Shown piece after piece: positions 8,499-17,106 of a DNA stretch of 48,022 nucleotides. Every line of letters starts with the position of its first letter. The first letter of the stretch is position 1. Made by a program: the position numbers and the translations under genes. The notes under the pieces were generated by a model. The model searched no databases, was not told where the DNA came from, and saw nothing but the letters and a program-made list of their open reading frames with translations. The stretch spans positions 1 to 48,022 of the forward strand of contig CAMLWN010000004.1 in NCBI GenBank assembly GCA_946490195.1, given 5' to 3'. Source of the stretch: an uncultured Mycoplasmatota bacterium (GTDB lineage Bacteria; Bacillota_I; Bacilli_A; RF39; UBA660).

Positions 8499-8919
8499 TT
8501 TCTTTTTTCCTTCCTTTTAAAAATGTATCTAAAATAAGAGACGAAGCGACATTATCAATCACTTTTTTTCTTTTTTTTCTACTCTTATCACTCAATAGCA
8601 AAATTTTTTCAGCTTCAACCGTACTTAATCTTTCATCAACTAAATGAACAGGTAAAGAAAAATACTCTTCAAGAATTTTTTTAAACTCTAAACTTCTTTC
8701 ACTAGCAAAACCCAAAGAATTGTTCATATTTTTAGGCAAACCCAAAACAAAATCTGTAATCTCTTTTTCTTTGACAATCTTTTCAAGACTTGCTAAGACA
8801 CTTAAGTAATCTTGTTCTTTAAAATGAAGAGTTTCATATGGAGATGCAAGAGTATTAGTCTTATCACTTAAAGAAAGACCTAAAGTTTTTGTCCCCAAAT
8901 CTAATCCTAAATATCTCAC
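8491..8919 (-). CDS. ruvX: RuvX/YqgF-type RNase H-fold nuclease
   Basis: 142 residues. YqgF/RuvX proteins are implicated in 16S rRNA 5' maturation and proposed as Holliday-junction resolvases. The N-terminal YLGLDLGTKTLGLSLSD with the catalytic Asp, the central FVLGLPKNMNN and the VHLVDERLSTVEAE motif are all present. The start is GTG, overlapping the ireB stop as GTGA, so translation is coupled; GAGGG lies about 10 nt upstream. Confidence 0.92.
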   Translation of the reverse strand: MRYLGLDLGTKTLGLSLSDKTNTLASPYETLHFKEQDYLSVLASLEKIVKEKEITDFVLGLPKNMNNSLGFASERSLEFKKILEEYFSLPVHLVDERLSTVEAEKILLLSDKSRKKRKKVIDNVASSLILDTFLKGRKKENE

Positions 8920-9155
8920 TTTAAATATTCCCTCAATATATAAGCTAAAATTTCAGAACGCTCAATGCTCATGATTTTATCACGAGCACCTTTGTAACTG
9001 GAAATATAACCTGGGTCTCCACTCATAAAATAACCCACTAATTGATTAACTGGATTATAGCCTCTTTCTTCTAACAAACTGCATACCTCTTTGATGACAT
9101 TTTTAACGTTTGCACTTTCTAAAACAGAAACATCAAACAATGTCGTATTTTCCAT
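8916..9155 (-). CDS. ireB: IreB family regulatory phosphoprotein (YrzL)
   Basis: 79 residues. IreB is a small dimeric phosphoprotein, substrate of the PASTA kinase IreK in enterococci, affecting cell-envelope stress responses. The block LEERGYNPVNQLVGYFMSGDPGYISSYKGAR is diagnostic. AGAGG lies 6 nt before ATG. It is first gene of the eight-gene operon that ends with greA. Confidence 0.93.
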   Translation of the reverse strand: MENTTLFDVSVLESANVKNVIKEVCSLLEERGYNPVNQLVGYFMSGDPGYISSYKGARDKIMSIERSEILAYILREYLK

Positions 9156-9179
9156 ATTCCACCTCTTAAGTACACATTA

Positions 9180-9208
9180 ATTGTACCAAAAACCATCAAA
9201 CATTACAA
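9180..9208 (-). promoter_or_regulatory. sigma-A promoter of the ireB-greA operon
   Basis: In the minus direction, -35 TTGTAA and -10 TACAAT are separated by exactly 17 nt, with an extended -10 TGG. It lies 25 bp upstream of the ireB start. Confidence 0.8.
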
Positions 9209-9213
9209 GCCAA

Positions 9214-9239
9214 GAAAAAAGTCTATATTCTAGACTTTT
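9214..9239 (-). terminator. terminator after the broken surface gene
   Basis: AAAGTCTA and TAGACTTT form a stem with loop GAATA, followed by Ts in the minus direction. It separates the broken surface gene from the ireB promoter. Confidence 0.75.
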
Positions 9240-9244
9240 AAAAT

Positions 9245-10775
9245 TTATAAATGTAATTGATAAGGATCATCCTGACTTCCTGTTCCACCTGAAACCTTAA
9301 CACTAGAAATCAAATGAACAACTGGCTTAAGTATAGGACTTTCTGTCCAATTATACGACAAATTATAATAATAAATTCCACCTTCTCTACCAATAACTGT
9401 TGCATAATCATCTCTATATCCTTCAGGAGTAGAAGTAATAAGCCATGTTAATTTATCAGGATTATACAACCAATTATTTTGAAAGCAATCATTATAATTA
9501 TCGCCTTGATCAGTATTCCAAAAATACAAATCTGTATTTAAACAAGTATCTCGATCTGTTGTACTTCCTCCACTTGTTGCATATCCATAATCACTTTGGG
9601 TATAAAACGGCTACATTTCCTTTCCAAGTATTTGAACCACTAACACTTGAATTATTACGCTCATATATATAAATATTAATCGTAGAAATATTTATGGTTT
9701 CAGTTCCACCTAAATTCCATGTAGTATCAGAAATCATCGCTTTCGCACTTTCTGATAAATTTACTTCTGTAAAATCACAAGGTACAGTTGTATAATTATC
9801 CGCTTGTAAATAATTACACGTTTTACTCGCTCCGTCCCAATATCCTGAATCATTTAATAACGATTTTAACTGAGAAGAAGCCCAAATGCTCGAATCTTCT
9901 GAAAAACTATACTCTCCAACAGACTCATTCCGAATTATTTTTACTTTTTGACCTTCTAAAGTATTTACTAAACCAACAATTCTCCATAATTCATTATTAA
10001 AAGACACATAGTTATTTGGATTAAAACCAGCAAATCTTAGTTCTGATCGCTTATAATTATCTCCTGTTAAAGTATCTTCATTATGACTAACTTCATACAT
10101 TCCACTACCGTTGGTTACAACAGGCAAAGACCGTAATACTTCGGCTAAAGTTGGATCAGTATGTATATCTTGACTTTCATGTACTAGTCCAGTCCCTTCA
10201 ATTTTATAAGACAAGACTTTAGAAATATCTTCATTCGTAACTAAACTTTCATCTATAATTAAGGATACACTGTAAACTGTGGTACTATTTTGTTCCATCT
10301 CTTCATCTTCTATAAGTATTCCATCTACTAATTCACTTACTATTTTTCCATTTTCATATCCACTTACGATTTGAAAACTTTCTCCTTCTTGTCTTCTTAA
10401 AACCACTTTTAACTTATTTGCTTCTATTGTGTTTTCTTCATTTGCAATTAATCGTAAGGTGTATGCTCCTTTTAAGCTTCCTGTATTTTGTACACTTAAT
10501 TTATAATCACATGTTCCTAAATAGAGTTTCGTTTCTTCTGCACTCATTGGCATGAAACAACTTTCTTTTCCTTCTGATGTAATGGTTTGTGAAGAATTTT
10601 CATAGGTGAATACTAAATCTCCTGCTTCGACTACTTGATTTTTACTATTTCCATCTATTTTGAAAAACATCGCATAAGAAAGGCTTAATACAACAACAGT
10701 TAAACAAATAACAATATATGTTGCTAATTTTGTTTCTCGTTTAAATATATTTTTAAAACTTAAGTTATCGTTCAT
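9245..10775 (-). pseudogene. anchored surface protein interrupted by a single-base frameshift
   Basis: Two frames together encode one protein of about 510 residues. The first part (394 residues) has an N-terminal cytoplasmic stub and membrane helix (about 19-41), a SipW/TasA-like stretch with two cysteines, then domains such as NELWRIVGLVNT, ending VAVLYPK-stop. The next frame carries on without a gap: QSDYGYATSGGSTTDRDTCL, then WLITSTPEGYRDD and VKPVVHL-type ending GGTGSQDDPYQLHL. Removing one A from CCAAAGTGAT near 9592-9600 restores YPSDYGYATSGG. An identical domain style (W-LL-G...VVIAI...GDGTQSNPYEI) ends the intact protein at 33199. It has a -10 TATAAT about 30 bp upstream of the start and its own terminator. 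It could be a pseudogene, a phase-off allele or an assembly error. Confidence 0.8.
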
Positions 10776-10821
10776 AACATCACCTATACTCTATAAATAT
10801 TATAGACGATTTTGTGATGTT
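10776..10821. repeat. inverted repeat bracketing the -10 box of the surface gene
   Basis: AACATCAC at 10776-10783 mirrors GTGATGTT at 10814-10821. Between them lies a second palindrome, CTATAAATATTATAG, that contains the minus-strand -10 TATAAT. The proximal arm overlaps the SD (AGGTGA). The arrangement fits an operator or local regulatory structure, but a transcript from this -10 would lack the distal arm, so an RNA hairpin is unlikely. Confidence 0.4.
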
Positions 10822-10851
10822 TTAAAAGTAAAAATTCCTAAACCATACAAT

Positions 10852-10876
10852 TAAAAAAGTCATTTATTCAATGACT
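10852..10876 (-). terminator. terminator overlapping the alaS stop codon
   Basis: AGTCATT/AATGACT (7 bp, loop GAATA) is followed by TTTTTT in the minus direction. The stem uses the last alaS codons and its TAA, so transcription is designed to end here. Confidence 0.8.
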
Positions 10877-12609
10877 CCTTTAATTCTTCTAACTCCAGCA
10901 CTAGAAGATTCCTCTTTTTTTATCTTAAAATGACCTATTTCCTTTGTATTCTTAACATGTGGTCCACCACATAATTCTTTTGAAATATCTCCTATCGAAT
11001 ATACGGTTACTTCATCTGGATATTTATCAATAAACATACATTCTGCGCCACTTTTAATCGCGTCTTCTTTACTCATTGTTTCTTTAATAACTGGTAATCC
11101 TTCATCAATCCATTGATTAACCAACTCTTCAACTCTTTGTTTTTCTTCATCTGTTAATTTATGATCGCAAGGAAAGTCAAAACGTAATCTCTCTTCAGTA
11201 ATATTACTTCCAAGCTGATGAACATCTGAACCAATTACCTTTTTTAAAGCTGCATTAAGTAAATGAGTAGCTGTATGATATTTCGTTTCTATTTCACTAT
11301 TTCCTGATAATCCACCTTTAAATTTTCCTTTTGAAGCTGTTCTGGATTTTTCTTGATGTTCTAAAAATCTAGCCTTAAATCCCTCTTCATCAACTTTCAT
11401 ATTTCTTAAACTTGCTTCTTCTTTAGTAAGTTCGATTGGAAAGCCAAACGTATCATATAAATGAAATGCTGTTTCTCCATCAATAAAATTTGAATTTTGA
11501 GCCACTTTTTCAAAAACTTTTAATCCTTTTTCTAAAGTACGACTAAACTTATTTTGTTCATTTTTTAAAACTTCTAACACAACATTCTTATTTTGAGAAA
11601 GTTCATGATAATAATTTTGATATTCTTCAATTACTACTAATGCAAGCTCTTCTAAAAAATTAGAATGAATATCCATATCAAGTACCCTTGCATAACGAAT
11701 AGCTCTTCGAATTAATCTTCGTAAAATATACCCTTGATCCGTATTACTAGGTTTAATACCTGCTGGATCGGCTGCAATAAAAACACTCGTTCTTACATGA
11801 TCCAAAATAATACGCATAGCCTCTTCATTGCCGTAATATGTTTTACCACTAATGCTTTCTAACTTTTCACGCATATTTTTCCAAATACTCGTTAAATAAT
11901 TATCATCCACACCTTCTAATACAGCAACTACTCTTTCTAGACCCATGCCTGTATCTACATTTTTTTGCTTTAATTCTGTTACATTTCCATCTTTATCTTG
12001 ATAAAACTCCATAAAAACGTTATTCCAAATTTCAACCCAACGATTATCTTCTGAATCAAAAACTTTAGGAATTTCATCCTCACTTCTCCAATAGAAAATT
12101 TCAGTATCTCCACCACATGGACCCGAATCACCTGGAATCCAAAAATTATCATCTTTACCTAAATAGGCAATTCTTTCTTTAGGAATTCCTAAATTCATCC
12201 AAGCTTCAGCCGAAACATCATCTCTTGGGATTTTTTCATCACCCTCATAAACAGTAATGGCAAGTCTCTCCACTGGAATGTGTAAAACTTTAGTTAAAAA
12301 CTCAAAACTATAGCCAATACTTTCCTTTTTAAAATAATCGCCTAAACTCCAATTACCAAGCATCTCAAAAAAAGTATGATGGGTCTTATCACCAATTTCT
12401 TCTAAATCAGTTAAACGTACACATTTTTGATAATCACAAAGTCTCTTTCCATAAGGATGCACCTCTCCCATTAAATAGGGAATTAAAGGTTGCATTCCAG
12501 CAGTGTTAAACAACACAGATGGATCATTTTCTGGAACAATTGGAGCACTTGGAATTTGTTTATGTCCCTGACTCACAAAATAATCAATAAATAAATCTTT
12601 TAAATTCAT
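10864..12609 (-). CDS. alaS: alanyl-tRNA synthetase, short form without the C-Ala domain
   Basis: 581 residues against the usual 870-880. The class II catalytic domain starts at residue 1 (FVSQGHKQIPSAPIVP, motif FEMLGNWSLGDYF) and is followed by the tRNA-recognition helical domain (TDQGYILRRLIRRAIRYAR). The editing domain is present with YHTATHLL (HxxxH) and ELCGGPHV (CxxxH), and the protein ends just after SSAGVRRIKGVIE. The linker/C-Ala domain that normally helps bring the catalytic and editing sites together on the tRNA is absent, and no remnant lies downstream. Its ATG overlaps the upstream kinase stop by 4 bases. Expression is predicted to depend on the T-box leader at 13145-13330. Truncation looks genuine because a terminator overlaps the stop. 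Confidence 0.95.
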   Translation of the reverse strand: MNLKDLFIDYFVSQGHKQIPSAPIVPENDPSVLFNTAGMQPLIPYLMGEVHPYGKRLCDYQKCVRLTDLEEIGDKTHHTFFEMLGNWSLGDYFKKESIGYSFEFLTKVLHIPVERLAITVYEGDEKIPRDDVSAEAWMNLGIPKERIAYLGKDDNFWIPGDSGPCGGDTEIFYWRSEDEIPKVFDSEDNRWVEIWNNVFMEFYQDKDGNVTELKQKNVDTGMGLERVVAVLEGVDDNYLTSIWKNMREKLESISGKTYYGNEEAMRIILDHVRTSVFIAADPAGIKPSNTDQGYILRRLIRRAIRYARVLDMDIHSNFLEELALVVIEEYQNYYHELSQNKNVVLEVLKNEQNKFSRTLEKGLKVFEKVAQNSNFIDGETAFHLYDTFGFPIELTKEEASLRNMKVDEEGFKARFLEHQEKSRTASKGKFKGGLSGNSEIETKYHTATHLLNAALKKVIGSDVHQLGSNITEERLRFDFPCDHKLTDEEKQRVEELVNQWIDEGLPVIKETMSKEDAIKSGAECMFIDKYPDEVTVYSIGDISKELCGGPHVKNTKEIGHFKIKKEESSSAGVRRIKGVIE

Positions 12610-13130
12610 AACGCATTCTCCTCTACAATATTAAGTAATATTTCTTTCATTTCTTCTTCATTTTTATTTTGAATTACATAATCAAAATCATTATAATGAT
12701 CTAAAGCATGTTCTGTTTCATGAGCTTCTTGTTCTTTTGTTAAATCGTAGCTTTGCAAATCATTTGAAACCTTAATTTTAATCGGATGAAACTCTTGTAA
12801 CTCATCTAATTCTTTTGGCATTCTCACATCACTAATAATTACAGCATCAACAAAATGTTCATAAATATGCAAATCTTCTTTCATTCGTTCAACAAAATAA
12901 ATATCTGTATTTAACGTACGAACATACTCACCCATTTCTTGCAAAAAACTCCGTGGTTTAGGTTCACTTACCATATCCCAACCTAACAAGTCTTTTGCAA
13001 AAAGTTTTATATACTTACTATATTCAGTAATGACTACTTTTTCCTTTTTTTCTTCCAAAATCTTTTTCAAAATGTGAGCAGCTTTTGTCTTACCACTGCG
13101 TGCTTTTCCAGCAATTAAAATGACTTTCAT
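12606..13130 (-). CDS. P-loop nucleoside/nucleotide kinase-like protein in the alaS operon
   Basis: 174 residues. A Walker A motif (IAGKARSGKTKAA) opens the protein, followed by an LID-like arrangement with DVRMPKELDEL and a DLTKEQEAHETEHALD segment; the pattern is of the adenylate-kinase/dNMP-kinase/phosphomevalonate-kinase-like superfamily. The substrate cannot be told from sequence. GGAGG lies about 7 nt before ATG. It is the first gene after the alanine-type T-box leader and overlaps alaS by 4 bases, so it is co-regulated with alanine tRNA charging, an unusual partner for a kinase. Confidence 0.7.
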   Translation of the reverse strand: MKVILIAGKARSGKTKAAHILKKILEEKKEKVVITEYSKYIKLFAKDLLGWDMVSEPKPRSFLQEMGEYVRTLNTDIYFVERMKEDLHIYEHFVDAVIISDVRMPKELDELQEFHPIKIKVSNDLQSYDLTKEQEAHETEHALDHYNDFDYVIQNKNEEEMKEILLNIVEENAL

Positions 13131-13144
13131 CTAATTCCTCCATA

Positions 13145-13330
13145 AAAATAAAAAGGACGATACCAAAGGAGTCTATTTTAGACGGTACCATCCTTACTTT
13201 AACTTAATTCGCGATAACGGGCTTCACCCAAAAATCTCCTCAAGCAGCACAAGCAATTTTTCTTTTGTAGAATTTCCACCAACATCTACTCTCTATTAAA
13301 ATACTTAAAAGCCGTTTCATGAATCAACAA
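13145..13330 (-). promoter_or_regulatory. T-box leader controlling the kinase-alaS operon
   Basis: The minus strand carries T-box hallmarks: AGAGAGTAGATG and GTTGGTGGAAA in the stem I distal part, several GCT/GCA alanine-type triplets around TTGCTTGTGCTGCTTGAG, then GGGTGAAGCCC, and the antiterminator T-box AAGGATGGTACCGTC. The competing terminator pairs AAGGATGGTACC (13182-13193) with GGTATCGTCCTT (13152-13163), then TTTTTATTTTT. Uncharged tRNA-Ala would favour antitermination. The exact specifier triplet is my inference; the terminator/antiterminator pairing is seen directly. Confidence 0.85.
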
Positions 13331-13340
13331 TTTCTTAATA

Positions 13341-13369
13341 ATCATACCAAAAAACATTTTTTTTTACAA
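13341..13369 (-). promoter_or_regulatory. promoter of the T-box/kinase/alaS transcript
   Basis: In the minus direction -35 TTGTAA and -10 TATGAT are separated by 17 nt, with extended -10 (TGG). Transcription would begin about 13333, just before the T-box stem I. Confidence 0.75.
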
Positions 13370-13370
13370 G

Positions 13371-15333
13371 TTATTTTTTTCCATAAATACTATAAAAATC
13401 TACATAGATATATCCACCAGCATCATCATAGTTATCTCCAGCACCCACTTCTAATATTACATAATATTTTCCTTCAAAACTTGAAACATCATAAGTAGAA
13501 TTCAAATTATTTGCAACAACTGGAGTATTTGGAATTGAATCTCCTGGTTGATCATATTGATAAATAACTCGTCTAGTCGAAATCCCAAATGTAGAACCAC
13601 AATGACAACACCCAGGAGTCAAATCTTTTATTTCAGAAGTTGCTGGTTTTACAGCAACAGTTACATCTACATCTCCAGCACTTGTTACTGAGTAATTTAA
13701 ATAAATTGTATTAATATCTGTCAAATCTACAGCTTCAGATGCTAAATAAATTGTTCCATAACCCGACGTATTATCATCATGCACCGTATAATCATCATGT
13801 GCATGCAACCACAAATGACTTGAAGTTACTTCCCATTGAGAACACTCTTGAATATAAAGTGGCTTCCAATTTCCCAAAATTCCTTTAGATTTATCATATA
13901 AAATTACTCCTGTTTCAACAGTTTTTTTAGCACTAACTACACTACTTTCTCTTCCTGCATTATCTACCACTTTTACATAAATTGTATACGTTCCATCTGC
14001 TAGTCCAGAGAATGTATACGTATTTTTACTTGAACTATACCAAGTTTTATTATCTTTACTATATTTATAACTTGCTATGCCACTGTGTGAATCACTACTT
14101 CCATTTGCACTTACTGTAATAGTATTTTCAGATGTGCTTAAACTTATCTTTGCTGTAGGATTTGTCGTATCTACTTTGTAAGCACTTGAGCATACTTTAC
14201 TACTGGTTCTTCCAGATTTGTCAGTAACATTTGCACATACTTTCTGAGCACTCGCATTACTTCCTAAAGTAACAGTAAATTGATTATTACTTATCCTTGC
14301 ACTCGTACTTGGCGTACACGTAGAACCAGTTGTTGTACAGTATTTTGCACTAGCAACTCCACTGTGACTATCCCCTAAACTCGCTTTTAAACATAATGCT
14401 TTATACCAGCCATTTGAACCACTCGTACTACTATTTACACTAATACTTGCACTTGGATTTGCTTCATCTACCTTATAGGCACTGGAACAATATAGGTCAC
14501 TTACATTTCCTGCTTTATCAATTACTCTTGCACATATTCTTTGCGCACTAACATTACTACTTAATTTCTTACTAAACCGATTATTACTTACTCTCTCAAC
14601 ATTACTTGGTTCACATGTTTTCTCTGTTGTTACACAACTAATTACTCTGTCTATTCCACTACCATTCTCTTCAAATACGCCTCTTATTGTAATTGCTTGA
14701 TACCAATCATTACTTCCCTTAGTTTGACTTTCTATCTCATATTTTATTCTGTCTTTCGTTTGATCTACATTTTCTACTTTAAAATAAGTCTCTCTTGTTT
14801 CCTCTTCATTACTGACATTTCCTACTTTATCTTTTACACAGATATAATATTCTCCATTATTTAAATAGACTTTTTCTACTCCTCCTTCACTACTTTGCTT
14901 ATTTTCTTCATACTCTATACTTTCACAATTCGTACTGCTTATTATTGCATATTCCTTTATTCCACTTCCATTGCCATCGCTTATCTCAAATTCTACTTCT
15001 CTTTCATTCACACTCGATAAGCTTCTTTTAGTTTATATCCTACATAAACTTTATTCTCTTTTAACCAATTTGTTCCTTCTATACTTTCTATCTCTCTACC
15101 GTCTTCATATTCCAAAACCAATTCTACAATTCCATATAAATTTTCTAATTCTTCTAGACTATAACAAGTACTACTCTCCGTGATACTTACTTCATATCGT
15201 TGCTCTTTATATACAGCATTTATAACATCACAGCGCATGTCTCTTCCAGTTCTCGGATCTACATATATTCCTGTTTCATTATCTGCACTTATTTTTTCAT
15301 TCGAACCCTCTTATTCTTTCCACAGTTTATCAT
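13371..15333 (-). pseudogene. broken repeat-rich surface protein with Ig-like repeats
   Basis: The main reading block (546 residues, from GTG at 15011) has at least three tandem Ig-like repeats with the pattern ...GWYKA...GSGI....C.TT...C.P.....ISNN.F.V.L..N.SAQ..CA.V.DK.G..S, a fibronectin-like unit (TYTFSGLADGTYTIYVKVVDNAGRES) and a C-terminal jelly-roll-like domain. The upstream frame (15008-15300) encodes GIYVDPRTGRDMRCDV...YVGYKLKEAYRV-stop. Removing one TG from CGAGTGTGAATG at 15001-15012 rejoins the frames as AYR-VNEREVEF. A second lesion lies near 15300-15320: an SD plus ATG at 15333 reads only 14 residues before a stop, and no pilin-like or signal N terminus is left. Thus at least two lesions; it is probably dead. 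Confidence 0.8.
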
Positions 15334-15405
15334 AATTCTCCTTCTTTCACATCAACCAGAGACCACGCTATTTTATACAATACATAAATTATATTAAAAA
15401 AATAT

Positions 15406-15540
15406 TTATGCATGTATTAAGGCAACGCGGAAACCATGCTATATCGTCACACTATCGTTTGTATCATTAAAAGCAAATACATTGACATTTTAAACCGCCT
15501 GTATAAAGATCTCTACATCCAAATCACAATGTATATGAAC
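15406..15540 (-). pseudogene. degraded tail of an FGE/C-type-lectin-fold surface protein
   Basis: The minus strand reads ...NVFAFNDTNDSVTI-stop-HGFRVALIHA-stop, aligning with the C terminus of the intact protein at 30585 (TFAFGSTYGSVLNSIGFRLILTP). Upstream a CRDLYTGG-like piece appears in another frame. Stops and shifts show that it is a relic. The rest of the 15334-15848 gap holds no gene I can support. Confidence 0.6.
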
Positions 15541-15804
15541 TAACAAATAACCCTAGCTGACATGCCAATTACCTATTTTTCAGGTTTGAAGTATCACTCT
15601 CATCAAATAATTCTATACGTAAACAATTGTAGCTATGTTTGTTTTAAAACAAATTGTCAATAACCTATAATACAATTAATATAACCCAAAACAAGCGAGT
15701 TTATTTTTAACATAAACACTACCTCTCTCATACATAGTATAAAACATTGTTTAAAATTCAAACAACATTCCTTACTATCGGATTTATTACGATAATATTT
15801 TAAC

Positions 15805-15844
15805 ATAAAAAAAGAATTTCCAAAAGTTAATCTTGAAAATTCTT
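15805..15844 (-). terminator. terminator of the AI-2E-type permease gene
   Basis: AAGAATTTTC and GGAAATTCTT pair over 10 positions (one G-U) and are followed by TTTTTTT in the minus direction, just past the stop at 15849. Confidence 0.7.
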
Positions 15845-15848
15845 CAAA

Positions 15849-17015
15849 CTAATCTTTTATATGAATTTCTGGTGTATCATTTTCGTGAAATAAATTATAT
15901 TTTTCTTTAAAAAATTTCCAAACAACCTTTCCAAGTGCAATACAAGGTGTTGCCAAAATCATACCAATGATACCAAAGAAATGTTCAAAAATAAGCAATC
16001 CTACAATTATAGTTACAGGATGCAATTTCATTGTTTTACTCATAATAATTGGTTGTAAAATATTATTTTCAATCAATTGAACAATAATCACGACAATTAA
16101 AGTTAAAAAACCAGTCAATGGACTTTGAGCAAATCCAATTATAACAGCTACAGCGCCCCCAATATAAGGACCAACATATGGAATAATATCTGTTATACCA
16201 CATAATAAACCAAACAATAATGGAGCCTGTAAGCCAACAATCCAAAAGCCAATACTATCACATATGAAAACCATAGTAGCAACCATAAGAGTTCCATTTA
16301 CACTTTTTCTAACCTCAGTAGAGATATTAGTAATAAGTAAAGATGCTTCAAAACGATTTTTCTTAGGTAATAATTGTAATAAATGACCATTTATAGAATC
16401 AAAATCAATCAACATATAAATACCAATAACTAATCCAAAACAAATAGTCACAATACTAGAAAATAAGCCACCAGCAAAATTCATGATAAAAGATGGAGCT
16501 GAAGTCATGAATCCATTTAAAGATGTCGTTATGGTATCTAAAATAGAATTTTTAAGTCCTTCAATATCTATTCCCTGAATATCTCCAAATTTAGAAAATA
16601 AACCATTAATAAAATTCTCTAACTCTCTAAAAATCGAAGGTAAATTACCAATTAATACTTGTAATTGTTCATAAATCAAAGGAATTAAAAAGCAAATAAA
16701 CAATAAAATAACAAGCAAGAACACTGCATAAACAATTAAAGTTCCAATAGTTCTTGGTATTTTTTTCTTTTCCAGTCGAGTAACAATTGGATTCATAAGC
16801 CATGCAAGGACAAAGCCAATAAAAAATGGAGCTAAAACAGATAATATACTTAATAAAAACTGTAAAATTCCCCATTCGCGAACAATGATAGTCACAATTA
16901 AAATCATTGCTATTACCATGGCTATATAAAATAAATGCAAAATTTTCTTTGTTAAACTAACAACTTCATTCACTTCTTCAACATTTAATTTATCATTTTG
17001 TCTAAATAGTTTCAT
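15849..17015 (-). CDS. AI-2E family (UPF0118/PerM) membrane transporter
   Basis: 388 residues with seven or eight hydrophobic helices. The family features are clear: two N-terminal helices (LFYIAMVIAMILIVTI and LAPFFIGFVLAWLMNPIV), a long amphipathic central part, and the C-terminal block GLLCGITDIIPYVGPYIGGAVAVIIGF with the later QLIENNILQPIIMSKTMKLHPVTIIVGLLIFEHFFGIIGMILATPC. Family members export AI-2, ions or other solutes; the substrate here is unknown. GGAGGG lies 5-6 nt before ATG and an extended -10 (TGCTATAAT) lies at 17037-17044. Confidence 0.9.
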   Translation of the reverse strand: MKLFRQNDKLNVEEVNEVVSLTKKILHLFYIAMVIAMILIVTIIVREWGILQFLLSILSVLAPFFIGFVLAWLMNPIVTRLEKKKIPRTIGTLIVYAVFLLVILLFICFLIPLIYEQLQVLIGNLPSIFRELENFINGLFSKFGDIQGIDIEGLKNSILDTITTSLNGFMTSAPSFIMNFAGGLFSSIVTICFGLVIGIYMLIDFDSINGHLLQLLPKKNRFEASLLITNISTEVRKSVNGTLMVATMVFICDSIGFWIVGLQAPLLFGLLCGITDIIPYVGPYIGGAVAVIIGFAQSPLTGFLTLIVVIIVQLIENNILQPIIMSKTMKLHPVTIIVGLLIFEHFFGIIGMILATPCIALGKVVWKFFKEKYNLFHENDTPEIHIKD

Positions 17016-17063
17016 AAAGTTCCCTCCATTAATGGTATTATAGCATAAACTTTTAAAAATATT

Positions 17064-17088
17064 AAAAAAAGAGTGTCAATAGACACTT
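17064..17088 (-). terminator. terminator downstream of the membrane-anchored acidic protein gene
   Basis: AGTGTC/GACACT with a 4-nt loop is followed by seven Ts in the minus direction. It sits immediately after the gene at 17107. Confidence 0.85.
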
Positions 17089-17106
17089 CTTTAACTTTTT
17101 TTATTC

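Noticed and set aside
9245-10775. Programmed ribosomal frameshift in the surface gene
   Set aside because: The junction CCAAAGTGA is not a classical slippery heptamer with a downstream pseudoknot that I can see, and similar lesions of different type affect other surface genes.
13182-13193. A second T-box at 47860-47875, because it also has GGTACC
   Set aside because: The flank at 47860 lacks the antiterminator context and has no terminator with U-tract; only the 13145-13330 element has the full set.
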